64,000 nucleotides of DNA. Origin: Marinobacter manganoxydans MnI7-9 (GTDB lineage: Bacteria; Pseudomonadota; Gammaproteobacteria; Pseudomonadales; Oleiphilaceae). The DNA lies in contig NZ_AGTR01000085.1 of NCBI RefSeq assembly GCF_000235625.1, positions 248,001 to 312,000 of the forward strand. The letters run 5' to 3'. This document shows, piece by piece, positions 42,031-50,661 of this stretch. Every line of letters begins with the position of its first letter. The first letter of the stretch is position 1. A program made the position numbers and the translations under genes. The notes beneath the pieces are model-generated. The model searched no databases and was not told where the DNA came from. It saw only the letters and a program-made list of their open reading frames with translations.

Positions 42031-42741
42031 ATGACAGACCCGCTGATGATGTCCACATGTTGTCCCCCGGACTCCGGGGAGGTGGTTCCGGTCATCCGTT
42101 GTGCCGGTCGCTGGTTTAACGAGATCCGTCCAGACACGGCAATGGCCGAGACGGTTGCGGGTTTTATCCGTCGGCGCTTCCTGCATGCCTATGGTGCCGA
42201 GCCTTCTCTGCGCATACCGGCATTGCTTGCCCTGACAACGGCTCAGGGCAGTCTTCTTGCCGCGGTCGGTGTTCGTAACGCCGCGCTGGAAAAACTGTTC
42301 CTGGAAGACTACTTGTCGGTGCCGGTGGAGTCGGTGATGCCGGTTGCGGGCATCGAGCGACATCGGATCGCGGAGATTGCCCATCTGGCGGGCGTTGAAG
42401 CCGGCGTCAGCCGTTTTCTGTTTGCCTCGTTGTCGGTGTGGCTGGATGGGGCCGGTTATGACTGGGTGGTGTGCACCGGCACGGATCAGCTGCGCAACAG
42501 TTTTCATCGCCTGGGCATTGCCACTCAGGTCCTGGCGACTGCCGATCCCGCCATGTTGCCCGATGGCGGTTCCGGCTGGGGGCGTTATTACGACCATCAT
42601 CCGGTGGTGATGGCCATTCGTGTCGCCGATGGCATGTCGGCACTGCGGAGCGCCGGTTTGCTCCGGTTGATTCAGCCGGTTGAGTCCGAAGCCCCCGGGG
42701 AAGAAGCGATGGCAGGAGGTTCCTATGGCCACATTGCCTGA
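42031..42741 (+). CDS. Thermostable hemolysin family protein
   Basis: A 236-residue member of the T_hemolysin family (Vibrio thermostable hemolysin). The conserved FIRRRFLHAYGAEPSLRIP, a GNAT-like core and the EIAHLAGVEAGVSR segment match the family. Despite the name, its biochemical role is not settled; the fold hints at an acyltransferase. It has no signal peptide. It opens an operon with an adenylate-forming ligase/diiron protein, an SDR and a TPR protein, so an acyl- or acid-modifying pathway is likelier than direct lysis. It overlaps the next gene by 17 nt. Confidence 0.88.
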   Translation: MTDPLMMSTCCPPDSGEVVPVIRCAGRWFNEIRPDTAMAETVAGFIRRRFLHAYGAEPSLRIPALLALTTAQGSLLAAVGVRNAALEKLFLEDYLSVPVESVMPVAGIERHRIAEIAHLAGVEAGVSRFLFASLSVWLDGAGYDWVVCTGTDQLRNSFHRLGIATQVLATADPAMLPDGGSGWGRYYDHHPVVMAIRVADGMSALRSAGLLRLIQPVESEAPGEEAMAGGSYGHIA

Positions 42742-44911
42742 ACTTCTGCAACGCCAGGCGGCCGTCCAACCCTCACAAACGGCGCTCCAGGGGCCGGAGT
42801 CGGCCTTCACTTATGCTCAGATGATGCAGGCGGCCGAGGCTCTCGCCGACCAGTTGACCCGCCTTGGTGTGCGCCGGGCCGGCCTGTGTGGCGACAACTC
42901 CGTGGCGTGGATTCTTGCCGATCTGGCCTGTTTGCTTGCCGGCGTGGTGTGTGTCCCCGTGCCGGTGTTTTTTTCACGGACTCAGACGGAACACCTGACT
43001 GAACGAGCTGGCCTTGATTGCCTGTTGTCAGGGGGCGCAAGCAATGGCGGTGAGCACATTGGCCATGGTGTCTGGCTAAGGCATTTGCCGGTAACAGCGG
43101 CAGCCGCCTGGATGCCGGAGCAGACCGCGAAGATAACCTTTACGTCCGGCAGTACAGGCAACCCGAAGGGCGTCTGCCTGTCGGTGGCCCAGATGACGGC
43201 CACCACGCTGGCCTTGCAGGAGCGTCTTGAGGGCGTCGACCTTGAGCGGCACCTGTGCATCCTGCCACTGGCCACATTGCTGGAGAACATTGCCGGGGTT
43301 TATCTGCCATTGCTTATGGGCAGTACGGTAATGGTCGCACCCTTGCAGGATCTGGGCATGACCGGAAGCAGTGGGCTGGACATCGGCCGGCTGGTGCAGG
43401 GCATCAACGAACACCAGCCGCAGTCCCTGATTCTGGTGCCGGAACTGGCTATGGCGCTGGTGTCTGCGGCCGAACAGAAACAGCTGGACAGTAATTCTTT
43501 CCGGTTTCTGGCGGTTGGTGGCGGACGGGTTTCGTCCGACCTGCTTGCCAGGGGCCGCGCGGTCGGCCTGCCGCTTTATGAGGGTTATGGGCTTTCCGAG
43601 TGCAGTTCCGTGGTTGCATTGAACGTGCCTGGAACCGAACGCGAAGGTGCGGTGGGTAAACCGCTCTCCCATGTTCGGGTACGGGTGGATGACCGCGGAC
43701 ACATTCTGGTGGCCGGGAACACCCACCTGGGTTACCTGGGGGATGAACCGGCAGGGGATGAATGGCTGGATACCGGTGACCTGGGTTCCCGGGATGCCGG
43801 GGGTTTCCTGTCGGTGAGCGGTCGCGCGAAGAACCTTCTGATTACCAGCTTTGGTCGCAACATCAGCCCGGAATGGCTGGAGAGTGAACTCATCCAGGCG
43901 ATAGGTGCCCGCCAGGCGGTGGTGTTTGGTGATGGCGATCCCCGCCCGTCCGCCCTCGTTGTTGTGCAGGATGGCCGCTCACCCGATGCGTTGCGCTCGC
44001 AGCTGGACGTTCTGAACAACAATTTGCCGGACTACGCTCGTTTGTCCGGTGTCTATATCCGCCGTCAGCCATTGAGCCAGGCCGAGGGCTACCTGACTGC
44101 AAACGGCCGGCCTGTTCGCCAACAGATTCAGGCGGATCTGCCAACGCTGCTGGCCGGCGCATTTCCGATTTTCATGAATCTTTCGATATCCAATTCTGAA
44201 CTTTCAAACCCGCCAGGAGGATCTTTCATGGCATTTTTCGATCGACTGCAGTCCGAAACTGCACAAGCCCGCGCCCACGTAACCGGTGCGCCTGTTATTG
44301 AGGCCATCCGCGAGGGCCGGTTTGACCTGAATGGCTATACCTGGTTTCTCACCCAGGCGTATCACCACGTGAAACACACCGTGCCCCTGATGATGGCCTG
44401 CGGTGGCCGCTTACCCGAGCGTCTGGAATTTGTGCGAAAGGCGTTGGTGGAATACATCGAGGAGGAGTATGGCCACCATGAGTGGATCCTCAACGATCTT
44501 GCGGCCTGCGGAGAGGACAAGGAAGCCATTCGTCATGGCAGCCCGGATACCTCTATCGAGCTGATGGTCGCCTACCTCTATGACCGCATTAACCGCGGTA
44601 ACCCGGCCGCCTTTTTCGGCATGGTTCAGGTGCTTGAGGGAACGTCGATCGAGCTGGCGACGCCGCTCGGTGAAGCCATCCAGAAACAGCTTGGCCTGCC
44701 CAAAGAAGCGTTCAGCTACCTCTACTCCCATGGTGCTCTGGACCAAGGGCATTTCGAGTTCTTCCGGAACCTGATGAACGAAATCACCGATCCGGATGAT
44801 CAGCAGGCCATTATCGAGGCGGCCCGTATGGTCTACCGGCTTTACGGCGACATGCTGCACAGCATTCCCGTGCCCGAGAATCGCAAGGAGCGGCGCCATG
44901 AGGCTGCATGA
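42725..44911 (+). CDS. Adenylate-forming ligase fused in frame to a heme-oxygenase-like diiron protein
   Basis: A 728-residue open frame. Residues 1 to about 490 are an AMP-binding ligase (FTSGSTGNPKG, YEGYGLSEC, DTGDLG). Its A10-like motif reads NGRPVR, so the usual catalytic lysine of NGK is an arginine. Residues 502-728 form a TenA/CADD/UndA-type helical bundle with metal-ligand motifs EEEYGHHE, LEGTS and HGALDQGH. The join (residues about 485-501) reads like a spacer, and a strong AGGAGG ribosome site precedes an in-frame ATG at 44228. The bundle may therefore also be made alone (227 residues), or this is a recent fusion by loss of a stop. GCAGGAGG precedes the first ATG. Confidence 0.88.
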   Translation: MATLPELLQRQAAVQPSQTALQGPESAFTYAQMMQAAEALADQLTRLGVRRAGLCGDNSVAWILADLACLLAGVVCVPVPVFFSRTQTEHLTERAGLDCLLSGGASNGGEHIGHGVWLRHLPVTAAAAWMPEQTAKITFTSGSTGNPKGVCLSVAQMTATTLALQERLEGVDLERHLCILPLATLLENIAGVYLPLLMGSTVMVAPLQDLGMTGSSGLDIGRLVQGINEHQPQSLILVPELAMALVSAAEQKQLDSNSFRFLAVGGGRVSSDLLARGRAVGLPLYEGYGLSECSSVVALNVPGTEREGAVGKPLSHVRVRVDDRGHILVAGNTHLGYLGDEPAGDEWLDTGDLGSRDAGGFLSVSGRAKNLLITSFGRNISPEWLESELIQAIGARQAVVFGDGDPRPSALVVVQDGRSPDALRSQLDVLNNNLPDYARLSGVYIRRQPLSQAEGYLTANGRPVRQQIQADLPTLLAGAFPIFMNLSISNSELSNPPGGSFMAFFDRLQSETAQARAHVTGAPVIEAIREGRFDLNGYTWFLTQAYHHVKHTVPLMMACGGRLPERLEFVRKALVEYIEEEYGHHEWILNDLAACGEDKEAIRHGSPDTSIELMVAYLYDRINRGNPAAFFGMVQVLEGTSIELATPLGEAIQKQLGLPKEAFSYLYSHGALDQGHFEFFRNLMNEITDPDDQQAIIEAARMVYRLYGDMLHSIPVPENRKERRHEAA
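44214..44230 (+). promoter_or_regulatory. Internal ribosome site and start codon for the diiron domain
   Basis: CAGGAGGATCTTTCATG: a consensus Shine-Dalgarno eight bases before ATG 44228, inside the fused frame exactly at the start of the diiron domain. It suggests that this domain was, or still is, translated separately. Confidence 0.65.
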
Positions 44912-45680
44912 TCGGGTGTTCCTGCTTCTGGGGGGCACCGGCGGTATAGGAAAGGCGCTCGTGGAGCCGTTGGTCAGGGCAGGTGCTCGCGTGATTATCG
45001 CTTCCCGGCACCCGGAAAAGCTTGAACATCGGGAAGGTGTCTCGCTCGTACATCTGGATCTTGCGGCGCCGGACCTCGACCAGCAGCTGGTTCGGCTCGG
45101 CGATGCCTATCCGGATATTGATGGCGTGATCCACTGTGCCGGCCAGAACTGCTTTGCCAGCCTGGGCAATATGACAGTCAATGAACTGGACGCCCAGATT
45201 GCCGTCAATCTCCGGTCAGCGATGATTGTCGCTAGGCATTTTGCACCAAGGTTTGAAAAAGCCGAACAGGGAGCGCTGGTGTTCGTGGGGTCCACCTTTG
45301 GCAGCATCGGTTTCCCCGGCTACACCGCATACTGCGCCAGCAAGTTTGGTCTGCGCGGTTTCAGCGAAGCCCTGCGCAGGGAACTGGCCGATACCCCGGT
45401 TCAGGTGATCTATGTGGCCCCCCGCGCCACTGCCACGGACATGAATCCGGAGGCCGTGAACGAGCTGAACCGGGCACTCGGCAACGCCATGGACGCACCT
45501 GAAGCGGTGGCGGCGCAGATTCTGGCGGCCATGGAAAATGACGATCGCCGGCGTTTCCTGGGCTGGCCCGAGAAGTTGTTCGTGGTCATCAACGGCATCC
45601 TGCCCAAAATTGTCGACAAGGCGATGCTGAAGCAACTGCCGGTGATCCGGCGGTTTCTGAATCCGGGAGTGTTGTCATGA
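44898..45680 (+). CDS. Short-chain dehydrogenase/reductase
   Basis: A 260-residue SDR. The nucleotide motif is GGTGGIG (12-18), the CAGQN strand is at 80, the catalytic Ser132 is in FVGST, and the catalytic pair is Tyr145/Lys149 (YTAYCASK). It acts on a ketone, aldehyde or alcohol with NAD(P)H. ATG 44898 follows AAGGAG, and overlaps the ligase/diiron gene by 14 nt. With the ligase and diiron protein it would complete an activation, oxidation and reduction sequence on an unknown acid. Confidence 0.92.
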   Translation: MRLHDRVFLLLGGTGGIGKALVEPLVRAGARVIIASRHPEKLEHREGVSLVHLDLAAPDLDQQLVRLGDAYPDIDGVIHCAGQNCFASLGNMTVNELDAQIAVNLRSAMIVARHFAPRFEKAEQGALVFVGSTFGSIGFPGYTAYCASKFGLRGFSEALRRELADTPVQVIYVAPRATATDMNPEAVNELNRALGNAMDAPEAVAAQILAAMENDDRRRFLGWPEKLFVVINGILPKIVDKAMLKQLPVIRRFLNPGVLS

Positions 45681-46297
45681 AACGTGTTTTATTGATGGTC
45701 CTGTGTCTGGCTGCCCAGCCGCTTTGGGCAGCTGCTCTTGAGACCGAGCTGGCCGACATCCAGCATCGCTGGGCCGAGATCCAGTACCAGGTACCGGAGG
45801 ACGAAAAAGAGAAAGCCTTCGAGGGCCTGGCTGGCGAGGCGGAACAGTTTGTTGCCCATTATCCGGACCGGGCAGAGCCGCTGATTTGGCAGGGTATTGT
45901 GTTGAGCACCTACGCCGGTGCCAAAGGTGGTCTGGGTGCCCTGGGCCTGGTCAAGGACGCCCGGAAATCCCTGGAAGCGGCCCTGACAATCGATCCCGAT
46001 GCGCTGGATGGCTCGGCTTACACATCCCTTGGCAGCCTTTATTACCAGGTCCCTGGCTGGCCACTGGGCTTCGGTGATGACGACAAGGCCCGTCAGTATT
46101 TGCAGAAAGCATTGGCGATCAATCCTGATGGTATGGATGCCAATTTCTTCTTTGGCGATTTTCTGCTGGACCAGGGCGAGCCTGAACGAGCCCGGAGCTA
46201 TCTGCAGAAAGTCCTCGAAGCACCCGCTAGGGCCGGGCGGGACGTCGCCGATGCTGGTCGGCGGGAAGAAGCCATGAGCCGCCTGGACTCACTCTGA
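45677..46297 (+). CDS. Exported TPR-repeat protein
   Basis: A 206-residue protein with a signal peptide (MKRVLLMVLCLAAQPLWAA) and three or so TPR-like units (about residues 75-190: DARKSLEAALTIDPDALD, ARQYLQKALAINPDGMD, ARSYLQKVLEAP). It is probably periplasmic and binds a partner protein. It overlaps the SDR stop by 4 nt and is the last gene of the hemolysin operon. No specific function is recognisable. Confidence 0.88.
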   Translation: MKRVLLMVLCLAAQPLWAAALETELADIQHRWAEIQYQVPEDEKEKAFEGLAGEAEQFVAHYPDRAEPLIWQGIVLSTYAGAKGGLGALGLVKDARKSLEAALTIDPDALDGSAYTSLGSLYYQVPGWPLGFGDDDKARQYLQKALAINPDGMDANFFFGDFLLDQGEPERARSYLQKVLEAPARAGRDVADAGRREEAMSRLDSL

Positions 46298-46374
46298 ATC
46301 CTCGTTTCCTGTCAGCTTGGGCTACACTCTTAACTGGAGAGGGGTGAAGAGTCCGTCAGGAGGACGTGTTGTCC

Positions 46375-47889
46375 ATGGCGTCAAGGTTCGGTAACGGGCA
46401 GCAAACTGAGTTGTCTGCCCGTTTTTTTCAGAAGCTGGCCTCAGGAGTTCCTGGAGTCCTTTTCGTTTATTGGGTGAGTTTGGAAGGAGATTCCCACCGC
46501 TGTTCCTTCATCAGCGAACATGTGCAGTCACTTTTTGGCATTGATCCTTCGGATCTGAGTGATAACGCGGATCCGATTTTTGCCATGATCCATCCTGAGG
46601 ACGTTGATGCCGTTACGGAGAGCATCCGGGCCTCGGCAGATACGTTGGGGACCTGGAGCTATCGGGCCCGGCTCAGGCTGGAGAATGGCGGTTACGAGTG
46701 GTTTGAGGTTAACGCGGAGCCTGAGCGTCAGCCCGATGGCAGCACGCTCTGGTACGGTCAGTTCCATAATATTCAGCACTATAAGGACCTGGAACAGAGC
46801 CTGCGCGAGAGCGAGGCGGAGTTTTCCTTCCAGGCCGGTTTCCAGCGCCTGATTGCCCGTCTATCCACCGAATTCATCAACCTTGGTTTTGGCACTATTG
46901 ATCAGTGCATTGATGAACTTCTGAGATCCATCGGAATGTTTTTCAAGGTAGACCGAGCCTATCTGTATTGCTTTTCCGATGACTACTCCGTGATGACCAA
47001 TACCCATGAGTGGTGCAGGGACGGTGTGCCGGCGCTGATCGATACCCAGCAGCAGGTGTCGATCGAAGATTTTCACTGGTGGCAGGAACAGATTGAGGGG
47101 ATGGTCAGTGGCAGCCGGGTGGTGTTTATTGAGGATGTCGACCGACTGGACCGGGAAGCTGCACCCGAGCGGGCGCTGCTTCAGGAACAAGGGGTGTCGT
47201 CCATGTTCTGCGTGCCTATCCGGGTGCGCGGACGGGTGACGGGTTTTTTTGGCGTCGACTCCCTTCGCCGAAGAACCTGGCGTCTGGACCAGGCCGATCT
47301 GTTGATTATCGTGTCTGGCCTCTTGTCGGGTGCCCTGGAGCGCAATCGGCTGGAAGAGGAGCTGCTGAACCAGTCCATTCGTGATCCGCTGACGGGTCTG
47401 CACAATCGTCGCTACCTGATGCCCAGGCTGGATGAGATGTTGGGCAGGAGCAATCGCCATGGGGAACGGTTCGCGCTGGCCATGTTCGACATAGATCATT
47501 TCAAGAGGATCAACGACTCCATCGGACACCTCGGGGGCGATTATATCCTCCAGCGCTTTGCTGACATCCTGGTGAGCCAGACCCGCTCCATGGATGTAAT
47601 TGTGCGCTTCGGGGGGGAAGAGTTCATTGTTGTCTTCAGCGCCGTGGAGCACGGGGATGTGCGACAGCTTGTGCAGCGAATTCTCGAAGCTGTGCACGAG
47701 GAATGTTTTGTGTTCAATGACGAGGACATTCCGGTAACCGTCAGTGCGGGTGTGGCGGGGATCGAAGAGTTCGTTGACCGGCCAGCCAGTCCCGATGCCC
47801 TGATTGCCGGGGCAGATGACCGGCTTTATCTGGCCAAGCAGGCAGGGCGGGACTGCCTTGTTGATGCATCAGGAACATTGCGCATATAA
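46375..47889 (+). CDS. PAS-GAF-GGDEF diguanylate cyclase
   Basis: A 504-residue soluble sensor. PAS (about 20-135: VSLEGDSHRCSFISEHVQ) and GAF (about 160-310) precede a GGDEF domain (about 330-500) with the active GGEEF motif at 413 and an RSMD inhibitory-site motif five residues before it, so c-di-GMP synthesis with product feedback is likely. ATG 46375 sits 11 nt after AGGAGG; TTG 46369 and GTG 46366 are closer alternatives. No partner signalling gene is adjacent. Confidence 0.9.
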   Translation: MASRFGNGQQTELSARFFQKLASGVPGVLFVYWVSLEGDSHRCSFISEHVQSLFGIDPSDLSDNADPIFAMIHPEDVDAVTESIRASADTLGTWSYRARLRLENGGYEWFEVNAEPERQPDGSTLWYGQFHNIQHYKDLEQSLRESEAEFSFQAGFQRLIARLSTEFINLGFGTIDQCIDELLRSIGMFFKVDRAYLYCFSDDYSVMTNTHEWCRDGVPALIDTQQQVSIEDFHWWQEQIEGMVSGSRVVFIEDVDRLDREAAPERALLQEQGVSSMFCVPIRVRGRVTGFFGVDSLRRRTWRLDQADLLIIVSGLLSGALERNRLEEELLNQSIRDPLTGLHNRRYLMPRLDEMLGRSNRHGERFALAMFDIDHFKRINDSIGHLGGDYILQRFADILVSQTRSMDVIVRFGGEEFIVVFSAVEHGDVRQLVQRILEAVHEECFVFNDEDIPVTVSAGVAGIEEFVDRPASPDALIAGADDRLYLAKQAGRDCLVDASGTLRI

Positions 47890-47931
47890 AAAAAGATCAT
47901 TTCACCTCATATTACGAAATAGTATATGCTT

Positions 47932-47947
47932 ATATTAAATTTGATAT
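47932..47947. promoter_or_regulatory. AT-rich palindrome before the hydrolase gene
   Basis: ATATTAAATTTGATAT is a 16-bp palindrome apart from one T/G pair, lying 25-40 bp before the ATG. AT-rich palindromes upstream of Blh-type genes are bound by BigR/SqrR ArsR-family sulfide regulators. No such regulator is encoded nearby, so any control acts in trans. Confidence 0.45.
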
Positions 47948-47971
47948 TCGGATACTCCAGAGGTGACTGCC

Positions 47972-48838
47972 ATGAGCAACCCGATCGTTCAGCATTTTTT
48001 TGATGAACCCACCAATACCTTCAGTTATGTGGTGCGCGACCCGGACAGCCAGGCCTGTGCCATTCTCGATTCGGTCCTGGATTTTGATTACGCCGCTGGC
48101 ACCACCGACGTGCGTTCTGCAGACGAGATTATCGAGTACATCCGCAGCAACGATCTGAAGGTCGAGTGGATTCTGGAGACCCACGTACACGCGGATCACT
48201 TGTCGGCCGCGCCTTACCTGCATGAGAAGTTGGGCGGCAAGACCGGCATTGGTGCGCACATCCGAGACGTACAGGAAATATTTGGCAAGGCGTTTAACGC
48301 CGGCACCGAATTCCAGCGCGACGGCAGCCAGTTCGATCAGCTGTTCAGAGAGGGCGACACATTCGCCATCGGTGGTCTTGAGGGGCGCGTATTGCATACC
48401 CCGGGGCACACCCCTGCCTGCCTGACCTATGTGGTTGGCGATGCCGCCTTCGTGGGTGACACCCTGTTTATGCCGGATTTCGGCACCGCCCGCTGTGATT
48501 TCCCGGGTGGCGATGCCCGCACCCTGTACCAGTCTATCCAGAAGGTACTGTCTCTGCCGGCAGAAACCCGTATCTTCCTGTGTCACGACTACAAGGCGCC
48601 CGGCCGTGACGAGTATCAGCATATGACCACGGTGGCCGAGCAGCGGGAAGCGAACATCCATGTCCACGAAGGTGTTTCCGAGGAAGAGTTCGTGAAGATG
48701 CGGACCGAACGGGACGCGACCCTGGATATGCCACGGCTGATTCTGCCTTCGGTCCAGGTCAACATGCGGGCAGGCCATATGCCTCCGGCTGAAGACAATG
48801 GTCAGGTTTACCTGAAAGTACCGGTTAACCTGTTCTGA
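47972..48838 (+). CDS. Metallo-beta-lactamase-fold hydrolase, persulfide dioxygenase/Blh-like
   Basis: A 288-residue ETHE1/Blh-type protein. The metal motif is THVHADH (His71, His73, Asp75, His76), with HTPGHTPACL and CHDYKAPGRDEY further on, a set typical of persulfide dioxygenases (glutathione persulfide to sulfite). It starts at ATG 47972 after CAGAGGTGA; GTG 47963 is possible. The next gene, 8 nt on, is a SulP transporter that could export the sulfite or sulfate formed. Confidence 0.9.
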   Translation: MSNPIVQHFFDEPTNTFSYVVRDPDSQACAILDSVLDFDYAAGTTDVRSADEIIEYIRSNDLKVEWILETHVHADHLSAAPYLHEKLGGKTGIGAHIRDVQEIFGKAFNAGTEFQRDGSQFDQLFREGDTFAIGGLEGRVLHTPGHTPACLTYVVGDAAFVGDTLFMPDFGTARCDFPGGDARTLYQSIQKVLSLPAETRIFLCHDYKAPGRDEYQHMTTVAEQREANIHVHEGVSEEEFVKMRTERDATLDMPRLILPSVQVNMRAGHMPPAEDNGQVYLKVPVNLF

Positions 48839-48846
48839 GATTCCCG

Positions 48847-50580
48847 ATGAATCTTAAACGCTATCTGCCCATTCTGGATTGGGCCCCAAAATATGGCCGG
48901 GAACAGGCCACCAGTGATCTGGTGGCCGCGATCATCGTTACCGTCATGCTCATCCCCCAGTCGCTGGCCTATGCCCTGCTGGCCGGGTTGCCTGCCCAGG
49001 TGGGTCTGTACGCCAGTATCCTGCCCCTGGTTATTTACGCTGTCTTCGGCACCAGCCGAACACTGTCGGTGGGCCCGGTTGCTGTGGCTTCCCTGATGAC
49101 CGCAGCGGCCCTGGCACCCCTTGCGGAGTTCGGTACACCGGAATACGTGGCTGGTGCCGTTTTGCTGGCGGTCATGTCTGGGTTGATGCTGACCCTGATG
49201 GGTGTCCTCAGGCTGGGTTTCCTGGCCAATTTTCTCAGCCATCCGGTGATTTCGGGCTTTATCACGGCCTCCGGCATTGTGATTGCTGCCAGTCAGCTGA
49301 AGCATATCTTCGGAATCCAGGCCTCGGGTCACAACCTTCTGGAGATTGCTCACTCGCTGTTGGGATCCATCGGTGACACCAACCTGGCAACGTTGGGGGT
49401 CGGTGCCGGAGCGCTGATTTTCCTGATGCTGGCCCGCAAACGCCTGAAGCCGCTTTTGATGGCAATGGGGTTGGCCCCGAGAATGGCGGATATTCTTACC
49501 AAAACCGCGCCGATTCTGGCGGTTCTGGTCACCACCCTGGTGGCCTGGCAGTTCCAGCTTGATGGCCAGGGTGTGCGTTTGGTCGGGGATGTGCCCCGGG
49601 GACTGCCCGATTTCACCATGCCGAGCCTGGACATGGGCTTGTGGCAGCAGCTGGCGGTCAGCGCGTTGCTGATCAGTGTTGTGGGTTTCGTGGAGTCGGT
49701 GTCTGTTGGCCAGACCCTGGCCGCGAAACGTCGCCAGCGTATTGATCCGGACCAGGAGCTGATTGGCCTGGGTACTGCCAACCTGGGCGCCGGTTTTTCC
49801 GGCGGCATGCCGGTCACCGGTGGCTTCTCCCGTTCCGTGGTCAACTTTGACGCTGGGGCCGAGACTCCCGCCGCCGGCGCCTATGCGGCTGTGGGTATCG
49901 CCATGGCAACGTTATTCCTGACGCCAGCCATTGCCTATCTGCCCCAGGCGACCCTGGCGGCGACCATCATCGTCGCCGTGGCCACGCTGATCGACCTTCC
50001 GGCCCTGGGTCGCACCTGGCGCTACTCCCGCACGGACTTTGGCGCCATGCTCGCCACCATCGTGCTGACTCTGGTGCACAGTGTCGAGGCCGGCATTATC
50101 GCCGGGGTGGCGCTTTCGATAGGCCTGTTTCTGTATCGAACCAGCCGCCCCCACAGCGCGGTGGTTGGTCGGGTACCGGGAACCGAGCACTTCCGCAACG
50201 TGCTTCGCCATGACGTGGAGCTGTGCCCGAAGGTGACCTTCCTGCGGGTAGACGAGAGCCTGTACTTCGCCAACGCACGCTTCCTTGAGGAAACGGTTAT
50301 GGACCTGATGATACGGGAGCCGGAGCTTAAGGACCTGGTGCTGATGTGTCCGGCCGTGAATCTGGTGGACGCCTCGGCCCTCGAAAGTCTGGAGGCGATT
50401 AACGAGCGTATGAAGGATGCAGGAGTGAGGTTGCATCTGGCGGAAGTGAAAGGCCCCGTCATGGACAAACTGAAAGGCACGGAACTGCTTTCCCACCTGG
50501 GTGGCGAGGTTTTCCTCAGCACCTTTGAAGCCTGGCAGCGCCTCACCGACCTTGGCAAGCAAGAGAGACAGGTCGCCTGA
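48847..50580 (+). CDS. SulP family anion transporter with STAS domain
   Basis: A 577-residue SLC26/SulP protein with about 11-14 membrane spans. The signature VAAIIVTVMLIPQSLAYALL is at residues 20-40, with GPVAVASLMTAAAL and the GMPVTGGFSRSVVNF hairpin following. The C-terminal STAS domain covers about 440-570. It carries sulfate, bicarbonate or a related anion. The upstream persulfide-dioxygenase-like gene (8 nt away) favours sulfur oxyanions. Confidence 0.93.
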   Translation: MNLKRYLPILDWAPKYGREQATSDLVAAIIVTVMLIPQSLAYALLAGLPAQVGLYASILPLVIYAVFGTSRTLSVGPVAVASLMTAAALAPLAEFGTPEYVAGAVLLAVMSGLMLTLMGVLRLGFLANFLSHPVISGFITASGIVIAASQLKHIFGIQASGHNLLEIAHSLLGSIGDTNLATLGVGAGALIFLMLARKRLKPLLMAMGLAPRMADILTKTAPILAVLVTTLVAWQFQLDGQGVRLVGDVPRGLPDFTMPSLDMGLWQQLAVSALLISVVGFVESVSVGQTLAAKRRQRIDPDQELIGLGTANLGAGFSGGMPVTGGFSRSVVNFDAGAETPAAGAYAAVGIAMATLFLTPAIAYLPQATLAATIIVAVATLIDLPALGRTWRYSRTDFGAMLATIVLTLVHSVEAGIIAGVALSIGLFLYRTSRPHSAVVGRVPGTEHFRNVLRHDVELCPKVTFLRVDESLYFANARFLEETVMDLMIREPELKDLVLMCPAVNLVDASALESLEAINERMKDAGVRLHLAEVKGPVMDKLKGTELLSHLGGEVFLSTFEAWQRLTDLGKQERQVA

Positions 50581-50661
50581 TCTATCTGGGCTCGCTTGCA
50601 CCGGGGGTGGGGCGAGCCGCTAAGATGTCATACCCGACCCCGTTACTGCGGTACGTTCACT

